This document shows positions 20,208 through 28,468 of a DNA stretch of 64,000 bases, one piece after another. Under the pieces are notes generated by a model. It was not told the DNA's origin and searched no databases. It was given only the letters and a program-made list of their open reading frames with translations. The stretch is from Harmothoe impar (taxonomy: Eukaryota > Annelida > Polychaeta > Phyllodocida > Polynoidae), in contig OX381709.1 of NCBI GenBank assembly GCA_947462335.1, positions 81,716,622-81,780,621 of the forward strand, given 5' to 3'. The translations under genes were made by a program, and so were the position numbers. Each line of letters starts with the position of its first letter. Positions within the stretch are counted from its first letter, which is position 1.

Positions 20208-20431
20208 TACCGTAAAACCCCTCCTTTAAGACGACCCCGCCTTTAAGACGACCCCCTACTTTGAGAAGAAAATTCGTCTTGTATGAAAAACACTTTAGAT
20301 TTGTTTCCTCTTTGATTCTATATAATAAAACCCCACCTTTAAGACGACCCCCTTCTTTCAGATAAAAATCCGTCTTGTAGGAAAAATAAATCCCAAAATA
20401 AATTAGTCTTAAAGGCGGGGTTTTACGGTAC
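20208..20431. repeat. Family C MITE (TTTAAGACGAC subtype)
   Basis: TACCGTAAAACCCCTCC at the left and GGCGGGGTTTTACGGTA at the right, with repeated inverted CTTTAAGACGACCCC and CGTCTTGTA words. The minus-strand ORF over it is a shadow. Confidence 0.85.
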
Positions 20432-20544
20432 ATGTAAATATGTGTCATATTGAGACTATATACTGCCAGCATCTACCTCTGCTTTGTAAGCCAACATATC
20501 ATAAAATAGCTTTTATCCAATTTTAAATTCGGTATGGTTGATTG

Positions 20545-20683
20545 TGTGGACATTAATGTCAGCATTATGACGCCATAAAGACTAGTGAATGTCGCCACCT
20601 GACGGGTGTTGGTGGTACCGGCTCTCCCGCGCATTGGGAGCGGGACAAAGGATCCTCATAAGCATGTTTACACCAGCCTGGAA
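20545..20683 (+). repeat. Ngaro split repeat A1
   Basis: 139 bp from TGTGGACATTAATGTCAGC to CACCAGCCTGGAA, repeated at 25212-25350. It contains the inverted words CCCGCGCATTGGGAGCGGG and CACCTGACGGGTGTTGGTGG, able to form hairpins. Confidence 0.9.
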
Positions 20684-20739
20684 CGGACGTGTTGTAGTTC
20701 CGTGTTAGGCAAGTACCGGTGGTGGTACATTATAGGATT

Positions 20740-22098
20740 ATGGAGAAGAAATTGCAGAAGTGCAGCGAATGCAGGGAGACACACATTCCCAAAGGAGGCA
20801 AACCTTGTTCATATACGTTGGAAGCAAGGAAGAAAGCCCTCGAGTGCAAAGCTGCGGACGCCCTAGGTGACGGATGGCGGTTGTACATAGACTCTCAAAA
20901 AATGGAGGATGACTCTCAGGAGTACCTGGGAAGGAGTCCTAAGGAACCTCCCCAACCAACCCAGCTTACGGAGAATACGGTAGGAGCTATACTGTTGGAG
21001 ATGCAGGCTTCTCGGAAAGTTATGGAGAATCAGATGCAGTTGTTGTCAGGGTTAGTGCAAGGACTCGGGTTGGTGGATCCGGCCAGGGATTCGGCAAGGG
21101 ACTCGGCAACCGGCGGAAAAATCCCAAAATTCCGGTTTAGAGCCCAGACATCAGCACAACCATCTAGTATGACCCGTGATCCAACGGGCATGTCGTCCTA
21201 CATGGAGTCACAATGGACCCCAGAGTCTGGTGAGCCAGAGGCGGGCGAAGGAGATGACGGCGCAGGTGACGACGGTGACGACGCGAGTGACGACGCCCAA
21301 CACAAGTCGAGCTTGGCGCTACTACAGGCGCTCTTAGGGAAGAAGAATGCTAAGCAGACGAATCCCCTCAAGGGCCAGAGGTTCACCCCCGCCGATCTAA
21401 TGAGGGGAGTGCCATCGAGGTCGATCGTCCAGGGAGTCCAGAGAGTCCAGGGAGCCAACGGCCAGCAATTGGTTTTCATCTCTGAAAAGTCAGCAAAACG
21501 TGAGTTGATTACTTTTGACTTGGGTCCACACATGCACAGTGACAGATCTAAAAACCCCACTATACACGATGTTATATCTGCTAGCATGAGCTTGGTAGAG
21601 AGCTTCATGATACATGGTGTTGATGATGCCCACTGTTATGCCCAACATGTCAAGTACCTGACCGATAAAGTAAGGGTGTATGAAGAAAAGTGTTTGTTGG
21701 ATTATGACCTAGCTATGAGAGAACGGGGGGAGGAATTTGGCATCCACACTTTTTGTTATGGGGATGAACGATTATTCACTAGGTGGGTAGGGCCTGAGGG
21801 GGTCCTTCCAAAGGAAGCTAGGGATGGTTATCGCCAATCAGGCAGAGGTAGGGGTAGAGGTGCAAGAGGCAGATTCAGGGGCCGTGGTTATGGCCAAGGT
21901 AGGCAAGGCATGGGGTCCAATGAGGGGTATCATGATGGTGGTTACGGTAGCTACGGTACAGGCAGGAGGAATGACTACTGTTTTGATTTCAACAAAGAGG
22001 CAGGTTGTAGGTATTATGACTGCAGGTACCCCCATGTGTGCCAGGAGTGCAAGGGACTACACCCCATTATGGCGTGCCAGCAGAAGAAAAAAGAATAG
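20740..22098 (+). CDS. Ngaro ORF1, Gag-like nucleic-acid-binding protein
   Basis: I use the ATG at 20740 (MEKKLQKCSECRET); the frame is open slightly upstream but without ATG. The 452-residue product starts with a Cys-containing block (CSECRE...KPCSY) and has an acidic linker (EAGEGDDGAGDDGDDASDD). A central domain follows, with FISEKSAKRELITFDLG and ASMSLVESFMIHG. An RG-rich tract (GRGRGRGARGRFRGRGYG) leads into a C-terminal Cys/His cluster with CFDFNKEAGCRYYDC and CQECKGLHPIMAC. Such CCCH-like or CxxC clusters are usual at the end of DIRS/Ngaro ORF1 proteins, which presumably package the RNA. The ORF ends at a TAG at 22096-22098, and the next ORF continues in the same frame. Confidence 0.85.
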   Translation: MEKKLQKCSECRETHIPKGGKPCSYTLEARKKALECKAADALGDGWRLYIDSQKMEDDSQEYLGRSPKEPPQPTQLTENTVGAILLEMQASRKVMENQMQLLSGLVQGLGLVDPARDSARDSATGGKIPKFRFRAQTSAQPSSMTRDPTGMSSYMESQWTPESGEPEAGEGDDGAGDDGDDASDDAQHKSSLALLQALLGKKNAKQTNPLKGQRFTPADLMRGVPSRSIVQGVQRVQGANGQQLVFISEKSAKRELITFDLGPHMHSDRSKNPTIHDVISASMSLVESFMIHGVDDAHCYAQHVKYLTDKVRVYEEKCLLDYDLAMRERGEEFGIHTFCYGDERLFTRWVGPEGVLPKEARDGYRQSGRGRGRGARGRFRGRGYGQGRQGMGSNEGYHDGGYGSYGTGRRNDYCFDFNKEAGCRYYDCRYPHVCQECKGLHPIMACQQKKKE

Positions 22099-24498
22099 GA
22101 TGAGGCAGCTCCCCTCAGTTACGAGGCGGAGGGGGGAGTGTTAGCAGGTTGCCAGGCAGGCAGTGTAGTTAGGCAAGTTACAAGACAGGCAGGTAGTTTG
22201 GATGGTAGGTTTGATTCACTTGGTTGTATAGTTGGTACCACCGACCCTACCGTGGAAGGGGGCGTGGCAGATCATTCGTTGCAAGTTGAGGGCGGCCTCT
22301 CTCGGAGGTTGGGACGCCCGAATGTCACTGTTCCTGAAGGTTGTGGGGCAGAGCATCCCCATTTTTCAATTTTTTCTGGTAGTTTTTCATGTGAGAAGCC
22401 TGACCTGAGCTTTGTCGATGAAAATTCGGGTTATTGTGGCCGTAATCGAGAGAAATCTGGAAAGTTTAGTGTGAATTCTAGCGAAGGCGCCATTGGCATG
22501 GGCGCGGCCATCTTGAATCCCGCGGCCCGAGAAGGGCGCGAGAGGTTGGACGAGAGCGATGACGTCACGATTCAAAATGGAGGCATCGACGCGCGGGACG
22601 ATGAGAGTGTAGATTCCGGCATGGGATTATCGGTTGTATCGTGTGATTTACATGGTTGGGACAGTTGTATTTACTGCGAGGAGGTTGAGGTGGACACGGA
22701 GATTGATCCTATGGATAGTTACGTGCAGCTTTGGTCCAGCAACGGCGATAAAGGCAAGTTCCCCTTGTATCGCTCACCAGTGCCAGTTCAACTCCCGGCG
22801 GTATGTCCTACGGTGGTACATGGAGGTGTACAGTACCATCGCCCCTGTGGTGAAAAATGTTGTGGTAGCCATAGGTTGGCAGGTATGCAGGTTCAGTTAA
22901 ATCCATGTGTGTTCTACGACGAGTGCTTCAACCATGAATCTGGTGTTGACCCCGAGGCAGATTTTATTTTCACGGGTGTTAGTAGGGGGTTCAGAATTGT
23001 GGATGCTGATTTTGATGACTCATATTGTAGGTCCAATTATGAGTCTATCACAAAAGGAAAAGCCAAGGTAAAAATGGACAAATTAGTGAGGCAGGAACTG
23101 TTGTGTGGCAAGGTGTGTAAGGTTCAGGATAAACCGACTTGTGTACATTCCCTAGGGGCGATTCATAAACCAGATGGGGCAATTAGGCCTATTACTGATT
23201 GCAGTCGGGGGAAGTCGGGACCAGGTAGTGAGAGTATCAATGACCACATGGCCACCACGTGTTCCAAGTTTCAATATGTCAAAGTGGATGATATAGTAGA
23301 AGCAATAACGCCAGGGTGCTATTTTTCAGTGGTGGATGTGAGCTCGGCCTATAGGTCAGTTCCTATCTTCCCTGGTGATAGAACCAAGCAGGGTTTCCGC
23401 TGGGAACTGGATGGTATAAATGACTATTACGTAGATTGCTCCTTGTCATTTGGTCTGAAATGTGCACCTTTTATTTTTACCAAGCTGACCGAATTTGTTA
23501 TTCGTTGTCTGAAAAGGAGAAATGTACATAGGGTCTATGGGTACTTAGACGACTTCTTGGTCATAGGTGACTCGAAGGAAGAGTGTAGGGATAACCAGGC
23601 CATCCTTATTGAAATTCTGCGCAGCCTGGGATTCCACATAGCGTGGAAGAAGGTGGTATCTGCAAGTCAGATAGTGAGATATCTGGGCATAGAATTTGAT
23701 AGTCTAGCAATGGAGCTTAGATTACCGTCAGACAAAGTCCAAAAAACTCTCTCCCTGGTAGAAGAATTCAAAGGGAAGCAGTGTTGTAAGAAGCAGGAAC
23801 TTCAAGTATTGGCTGGGTATCTAGCGCATGCTAGCCAGGTTGTTCGAGGGGGACGCACATTCTCTAGAAGAATTATAAATCTGATACGGTTTCTTCCAGA
23901 TAGTGAAAAGTTGATCCACATCCCGGGGTGGATGAAAGAAGACCTAGTGTGGTGGAAGAATTTCTGTGAGGTATTTAATGGAAAAGCAAAAGTCATTCAA
24001 TGCAATGTCAATCCGAGTGTAAAGTTGGAAACAGACTCTTCAATGTCAGGCTTTGGGGCACGCTGGGATGGTGACTGGCTGGCAGGGTTTTGGGCTGAAG
24101 AAACAGAAGGGGCTAGTGCAGCATATTTGGATCATCATTGGTCCAAGGAACCTGCTGAGTATGACCCGGTAGATGACATAAATCTGCTTGAGTTGTGGCC
24201 CATCCTTGCAGCGGTAGAGAGATGGGGTGAGTTGTGGAGGGACTCAAAAATAGTGGTATATACGGATAATACCCAGGTAAAGTGGATGATCAGTACAGGT
24301 AGATCTAAAAGTATAAAAGCTATGTGGTGGTTGAGGGAGTTGTTTTGGAGGTGCTGCTTATACAATATTCAGATTGTGTCCAAATGGATAAGCACCAAAG
24401 AGAATACGGTGGCAGATTATCTGTCACGTATGTCTGACGCTAGGAGTCTAGGTACTCTTCCTCCATCATTTAATGAGTGGCTCTGCTGTTTCAGGTGA
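22099..24498 (+). CDS. Ngaro ORF2, reverse transcriptase and RNase H
   Basis: The frame is open from directly after the TAG of ORF1 to the stop at 24496-24498, in the same frame as ORF1. The first in-frame ATG comes only at 22498, about 400 nt later. The first 250 or so residues are low in recognisable motifs. RT follows with SLGAIHKPDGAIRPITDCSR, SVVDVSSAYRSVPI, LSFGLKCAPFIF and the catalytic YLDD at 23542-23553, then RYLGIEFD. RNase H has ETDSSMSGFGA (first Asp), LLELWPILA (Glu), VVYTDNTQ (Asp) and ENTVADYLSR (last Asp), so all four catalytic carboxylates are present. No methyltransferase domain follows. Expression is likely by readthrough of the single TAG, reinitiation or splicing; this is inference. 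Confidence 0.9.
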   Translation, partial: DEAAPLSYEAEGGVLAGCQAGSVVRQVTRQAGSLDGRFDSLGCIVGTTDPTVEGGVADHSLQVEGGLSRRLGRPNVTVPEGCGAEHPHFSIFSGSFSCEKPDLSFVDENSGYCGRNREKSGKFSVNSSEGAIGMGAAILNPAAREGRERLDESDDVTIQNGGIDARDDESVDSGMGLSVVSCDLHGWDSCIYCEEVEVDTEIDPMDSYVQLWSSNGDKGKFPLYRSPVPVQLPAVCPTVVHGGVQYHRPCGEKCCGSHRLAGMQVQLNPCVFYDECFNHESGVDPEADFIFTGVSRGFRIVDADFDDSYCRSNYESITKGKAKVKMDKLVRQELLCGKVCKVQDKPTCVHSLGAIHKPDGAIRPITDCSRGKSGPGSESINDHMATTCSKFQYVKVDDIVEAITPGCYFSVVDVSSAYRSVPIFPGDRTKQGFRWELDGINDYYVDCSLSFGLKCAPFIFTKLTEFVIRCLKRRNVHRVYGYLDDFLVIGDSKEECRDNQAILIEILRSLGFHIAWKKVVSASQIVRYLGIEFDSLAMELRLPSDKVQKTLSLVEEFKGKQCCKKQELQVLAGYLAHASQVVRGGRTFSRRIINLIRFLPDSEKLIHIPGWMKEDLVWWKNFCEVFNGKAKVIQCNVNPSVKLETDSSMSGFGARWDGDWLAGFWAEETEGASAAYLDHHWSKEPAEYDPVDDINLLELWPILAAVERWGELWRDSKIVVYTDNTQVKWMISTGRSKSIKAMWWLRELFWRCCLYNIQIVSKWISTKENTVADYLSRMSDARSLGTLPPSFNEWLCCFR

Positions 24499-25178
24499 GT
24501 CACTCATAAAGAAGCTGCGCATCTTACAATCACGGTGGATGGCGGACAATTCTAAGTCAACTAGAGCTTCTCAGTGGAGATCTTACTTCAGCTTCTGTGA
24601 GGAAATGGATTACTCAGAGCCTCTACCTGCTTCACCGGAGATGATATTATTATATTTGGTCCATCTGACTAATAGACTGAGTTACAAATCGATTACCCAA
24701 TCTAGGGGCAGTATGGATTCTCCATGACATGTTTGGAGTTTCTCACATTGATAGGAATGAGTTTGAGTTAGTTATCACTCTCAGGGGTATTAAACGTACG
24801 ATTGGTGATGTGACAGTGCAGGCTAGGCCTGCTACACTAACAGACTTAGTTTCTATGTTCAGGGTTTTGGACATGACTTTAGACCAAGATCTAGCGTTCT
24901 GGGTTGCAGTGTTGTTGGGTTTCAGGGGGCTACTCAGGAAGTCTAATCTGGTGGAGTTAGATATGTCAGTTAAGCTGGAGGACTTGTGTTGGGAATCATG
25001 GGGGGTAGGCATTTCGGTTCGTAGAACAAAGACCATTTCATTTAAGGAGCGTGTGCTATATATTCCGTTTGTCCCTATATCAGGGTCGATATTCTATGGC
25101 CGGTATAATGGGTCAAGCAAGGATTATGCAATAAAACGCCAAACCTTATATAGACTATTTAATACACGTGTTTTGTGA
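24473..25178 (+). pseudogene. Ngaro ORF3, tyrosine recombinase, frame-broken and missing its catalytic centre
   Basis: It begins ATGAGTGGC, overlapping the ORF2 end by 26 nt. The N-terminal SAM-like core-binding part (SLIKKLRILQSRWM, STRASQWRSYFSFCEEM) runs to a stop at 24727. The homologous sequence (AVWILHDMFGVSHID) continues in another frame from about 24703, consistent with loss of two bases near the TCTAGGGG at 24700. The second half has FWVAVLLGFRGLLRKSNLVEL, which holds the first catalytic Arg. After YIPFVPISGSIF the expected His-x-x-Arg box is absent: the sequence passes straight into repeat B1, which encodes only the last residues. An internal deletion joined to B1 is the simplest reading. 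This copy should not integrate by itself. Confidence 0.85.
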
Positions 25179-25211
25179 TTGTCATTTTATTAGGCTAAAC
25201 GCAGTATTTAT
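25100..25211 (+). repeat. Ngaro split repeat B1
   Basis: 112 bp from CCGGTATAATGGGTCAAGC to CGCAGTATTTAT, identical by eye to 25381-25492. It overlaps the end of the recombinase frame. Confidence 0.9.
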
Positions 25212-25350
25212 TGTGGACATTAATGTCAGCATTATGACGCCATAAAGACTAGTGAATGTCGCCACCTGACGGGTGTTGGTGGTACCGGCTCTCCCGCGCA
25301 TTGGGAGCGGGACAAAGGATCCTCATAAGCATGTTTACACCAGCCTGGAA
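25212..25350 (+). repeat. Ngaro split repeat A2
   Basis: Second copy of A, directly fused to the end of B1. Confidence 0.9.
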
Positions 25351-25380
25351 TTTCTTTTCATTATTGTGTTAATTATGTGC

Positions 25381-25492
25381 CCGGTATAATGGGTCAAGCA
25401 AGGATTATGCAATAAAACGCCAAACCTTATATAGACTATTTAATACACGTGTTTTGTGATTGTCATTTTATTAGGCTAAACGCAGTATTTAT
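25381..25492 (+). repeat. Ngaro split repeat B2, right end of element
   Basis: Second copy of B, 30 bp after A2. The flank then reads GCAAGAGCTAAAG. No target duplication is evident, as expected for tyrosine-recombinase integration. Confidence 0.88.
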
Positions 25493-26207
25493 GCAAGAGC
25501 TAAAGAATACCCGGTATATAGGAATTCATTAAATTGGATGCAAATTGTTAAAATATGAAGATTAGTTGGAGTATTTGGAAAATTCAGTCAGAAAGCTGAG
25601 ATCATGGCTGGCTATTATGGCTAGAGGGCCTACGCTGGTCATTAAGATTCTACGCCAGCAAATGCCGACATGCTGACAAAATTTCGGCAACACTGCCGCA
25701 GAGAGGCTGTCTGACTCCTCTATTGTAGGATAGGGGTGGCGCAGAGATAGAAGTGGTCACCCAAGAAACCAATGCTGAGGGAGTGCCCCCCCCCCCCCCC
25801 TGGCGGGGTGCTGAGTAGGGCATACCCTGACCTGCTCACACAGACTGGCCTGGATCTGCTCATATTCACCGCCCCACAACTCCGGGTGTACAGAAGCTGC
25901 TCGTGGGGCAGTATTTGATCAGGCCGCGGGAGTGCTTGACATGACGGCTGTATGGTCCCGGGGTGTGAGGGGCAGGGAGGGGGCAGGGAGGGCGGAGGGC
26001 TGGGGCCTGACCATTCAGCTGCTAGCCTACCACTGCTGACAAGTAAAGTCTATGCTATACCAGCGCTATCTTTGTTGCTACTATGGGGAATGGAGTGCAG
26101 GGCAGACCCTGGAATTTGGAAAGGGGGGTCCACCAAACACCAGAATATCGACATCGCGACTCACAGCTGATCACATATCATTAAAAACATTTTGAAAAAG
26201 AAGTCCA
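25493..26207. other. Gene-free spacer
   Basis: No gene or known repeat is seen. A homopolymer of C occurs at 25787-25800, followed by a GC-richer stretch with GGGCAGGGAGG words. Confidence 0.4.
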
Positions 26208-27020
26208 GGGGTGTCACATGGCGCTGCAAGCCTCAGGGGGGATTCCCTGTCACATGGCGCTGCAAGCCTCAGGGGGGATTCCCTGTCACATAGTGCCTCA
26301 AGCCTCAGGGGGGATTCCCTGTCACATGGTGCCTCAAGCCTCAGGGGGGATTCCCTGTCACATGGCGCTGCAAGCCTCAGGAGGAATTCCCTGTCACATG
26401 GCGCTGCAAGCCTCAGGGGGGATTCCCTGTCACATAGTGCCTCAAGCCTCAGGGGGGATTCCCTGTCACATGGTGCCTCAAGCCTCAGGGGGGATTCCCT
26501 GTCACATGGCGCTGCAAGCCTCAGGGGGGATTCCCTGTCACATGGCGCTGCAAGCCTCAGGAGGAATTCCCTGTCACATGGCGCTGCAAGCCTCAGGAGG
26601 AATTCCCTGTCACATGGCGCTGCAAGCCTCAGGGGGAATTCCCTGTCACTTGGCGCTGCAAGCCTCAGGGGGAATTCCCTGTCACATGACACTGCAAGCC
26701 TCAGGGGGAATTCCCTGCCATAGTGCAGGTAGCCATTTTTTATTTTAATTGCAAGCCACAGGGGGAATTCCCTGTCACATGGCGCTGCAAGCCTCACGGA
26801 GAATTCCCCATCACATGGTGCTGCAAGCCTCAGGAGGAATTCCCTGCCATAGTGCGGGTAGCCATTTTTTATTTTAACTGCAAGCCTCAGGGGGAATTCC
26901 CTGTCACATGGCGCTGCAAGCCTCAGGGGGAATTCCCTGTCACATGGCGCTGCAAGCCTCAGGGGGAATTCCCTGTCACATGGCGCTGCAAGCCTCAGGG
27001 GGAATTCCCTGACATGCGTA
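26208..27020 (+). repeat. 36 bp minisatellite with kB-like cores, about 21 units
   Basis: The unit is GTCACATGGCGCTGCAAGCC followed by TCAGGGGGGATTCCCT. Five-unit blocks repeat, for example 26224-26403 and 26404-26583, giving a 180 bp higher-order period. Two units are interrupted by a GTAGCCATTTTTTATTTTAA segment near 26728 and 26858. Period 36 keeps frames open on both strands (12-residue repeats), so the long ORFs at 26171-27055 are judged artefacts. Confidence 0.93.
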
Positions 27021-27252
27021 CGGTCCTGCAAGCCTCAGGACCTTCTCCTCGTTGAGGAGAATGGTGAGGACTAGTGGCAGGGGGGGGGGGGGCGCTGTGT
27101 CCGTGAGCTGGGCATGGGATGGACAACTGACAACCACCCATTACCAGTATAGAAGGGGGGGGGGGTCAGTAGGTGGAGTATGTGCTCAGTATATGTTTAC
27201 TGAGGCCCTAACGGTCACTACTGGTCTCCACAAGTCCCCCCGAAAAAAAGGT

Positions 27253-27709
27253 TACCGTAAAACCCCGCCTATAAGCCGACCCCGCCTATAAGCCGAAAGT
27301 GACTTTGAGAGAAAAAATTCGGCTTATATAAAAATGTTTTGACATTTTAGAAAGCCCCGCCTATAAGCCGAATTGGACTTTGGGGGTCTTAGGGCGTGCT
27401 TAGCCCCTACCTTGGCTATAAACAATACCCCTTTTTAAACAGGTTGATAAAAAAATTTTCATTGTAATACTACGTCTCTTTAATGTAACGTGTATACCCC
27501 CTTTGGAAATTACTTTTAAGTGCACTACAGTAAACAAAAGTTGAGTAATTATTGTGACAAAGATTTCATATTTTTTCAGACATGATTTTTAAATTATCTT
27601 TTAGAAAACCCCGCCTATAAGCCGAATGTGAGTTTTGGGGAGAAAATTCGGCTTCTACGAAATAAAAACGCCAAATAAAATTCGGCTTATAGGCGGGGTT
27701 TTACGGTAA
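27253..27709. repeat. Family C MITE, long form
   Basis: TACCGTAAAACCCCGCCTAT at the left and ATAGGCGGGGTTTTACGGTA at the right, with internal repeats of CCCGCCTATAAGCCGA and its complement. About 457 bp with no ORF. Confidence 0.88.
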
Positions 27710-27710
27710 T

Positions 27711-27946
27711 TTCAGGTAACATCGCAAGGAAATGTAGGGTCCGTAGGTCGTTTCCCTTTTTTTCTTTTTTCCTTTTTTTTTTTTTTTACATGAAAGTACT
27801 AGCCGGCCCCTCCGAAGACACTAAAATTGACAGAAAAAGGGTAAAAATACTGAAATTTCTTCAGAATTGCATAAAAGAACGTAGGGTCGGCCCTGTTTTC
27901 ATAGGGTCGGTCGGGTGACCTGAAACAAACCTTTTTTTTGGCCTTA
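27711..27946. repeat. Family A MITE lacking its outer left end
   Basis: It starts at TTTCAGGTAACATCGCAAGG immediately after the family C element and ends GGTGACCTGAAACAAACC then TTTTTTTTGGCCTTA. Confidence 0.78.
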
Positions 27947-27954
27947 TACACGCA

Positions 27955-28150
27955 TGTAGCCCCAGCACGTAACTCGCTAGTTACTCACCTTTGGGGTCTT
28001 CATGATGCTTGAATGCAGCCCTGGAGAGTCACTAACTTACCAGGGCTGCATTATGACAACCAGGCCCTTAGCCATTTAAAGATGGCGTAATGCATTAATG
28101 CATCATGCCCTTGCTGGTCATGATGCATGAATGCAGCCCTGTTGAGTAAG
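27955..28150. repeat. Family E fragments
   Basis: CATGATGCTTGAATGCAGCC and CCAGGGCTGCATTATGAC lie in one half, then ATTTAAAGATGGCGTAATG and GTCATGATGCATGAATGC in another. They appear to be two partial copies. Confidence 0.6.
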
Positions 28151-28210
28151 GGCTAAGGGGTGAGTATATGGAGAGTGGACGGTGTGTGTGTGGGGTATAT
28201 ACCACGCATA

Positions 28211-28468
28211 CTAACTTACCTTTGTCTCCAAGAAGAGTCCTAGTCCTGCCGTAAGGTAGGACAGTGTGGGCCACTTTGACTGCTACACTGGCTACCTGTG
28301 TACAGACCCCTGTCCTCCCCTGCTCCCCCACAAGGTTGGGGGTATGCAGGCTATGTGCTTTAAGGACCGCAGCAATGTTGACACAAAGCAGAGGGGGGAC
28401 TTTGCTAAATGTGGGTATATCTGCAGTTTAATGCAACATTGTGTGTTCTGCATCCCAGTAATATTATT
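28211..28468 (+). repeat. Family J dispersed repeat, left part (split copy)
   Basis: About 90% similar to the complement of 59590-59855. It contains GGCTATGTGCTTTAAGGACC and GCAATGTTGACACAAAGCAG. A frame over GMQAMCFKDRSNVDTKQRG is open in both copies, but most differences between copies change residues, so I do not call a gene. The copy resumes at 29943. Confidence 0.75.

Larger units (their letters stand above)
20545..25492 (+). mobile_element. Ngaro-like tyrosine-recombinase retrotransposon with split direct repeats
   Basis: Segment A occurs at 20545-20683 and 25212-25350. Segment B occurs at 25100-25211 and 25381-25492. The order is A1-ORFs-B1-A2-B2. This split-direct-repeat layout is known from Ngaro/PAT/TOC members of the DIRS superfamily. 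The gene order (gag-like, then RT/RNase H, then tyrosine recombinase) and the absence of a methyltransferase domain after RNase H fit Ngaro better than DIRS or PAT. A1/A2 and B1/B2 look identical by eye, so the copy inserted recently. Its recombinase is nevertheless broken. Total length is about 4.95 kb. Confidence 0.92.

Noticed and set aside
20179..20472. 97-residue minus-strand ORF with repeated GGRLKGGV
   Set aside because: It lies on a family C MITE; similar peptides appear at the other family C copy near 60.1 kb.
26171..27055. Long ORFs on both strands over the 36 bp repeat
   Set aside because: The unit length is a multiple of three, which opens frames on both strands; no sign of selection on one frame.
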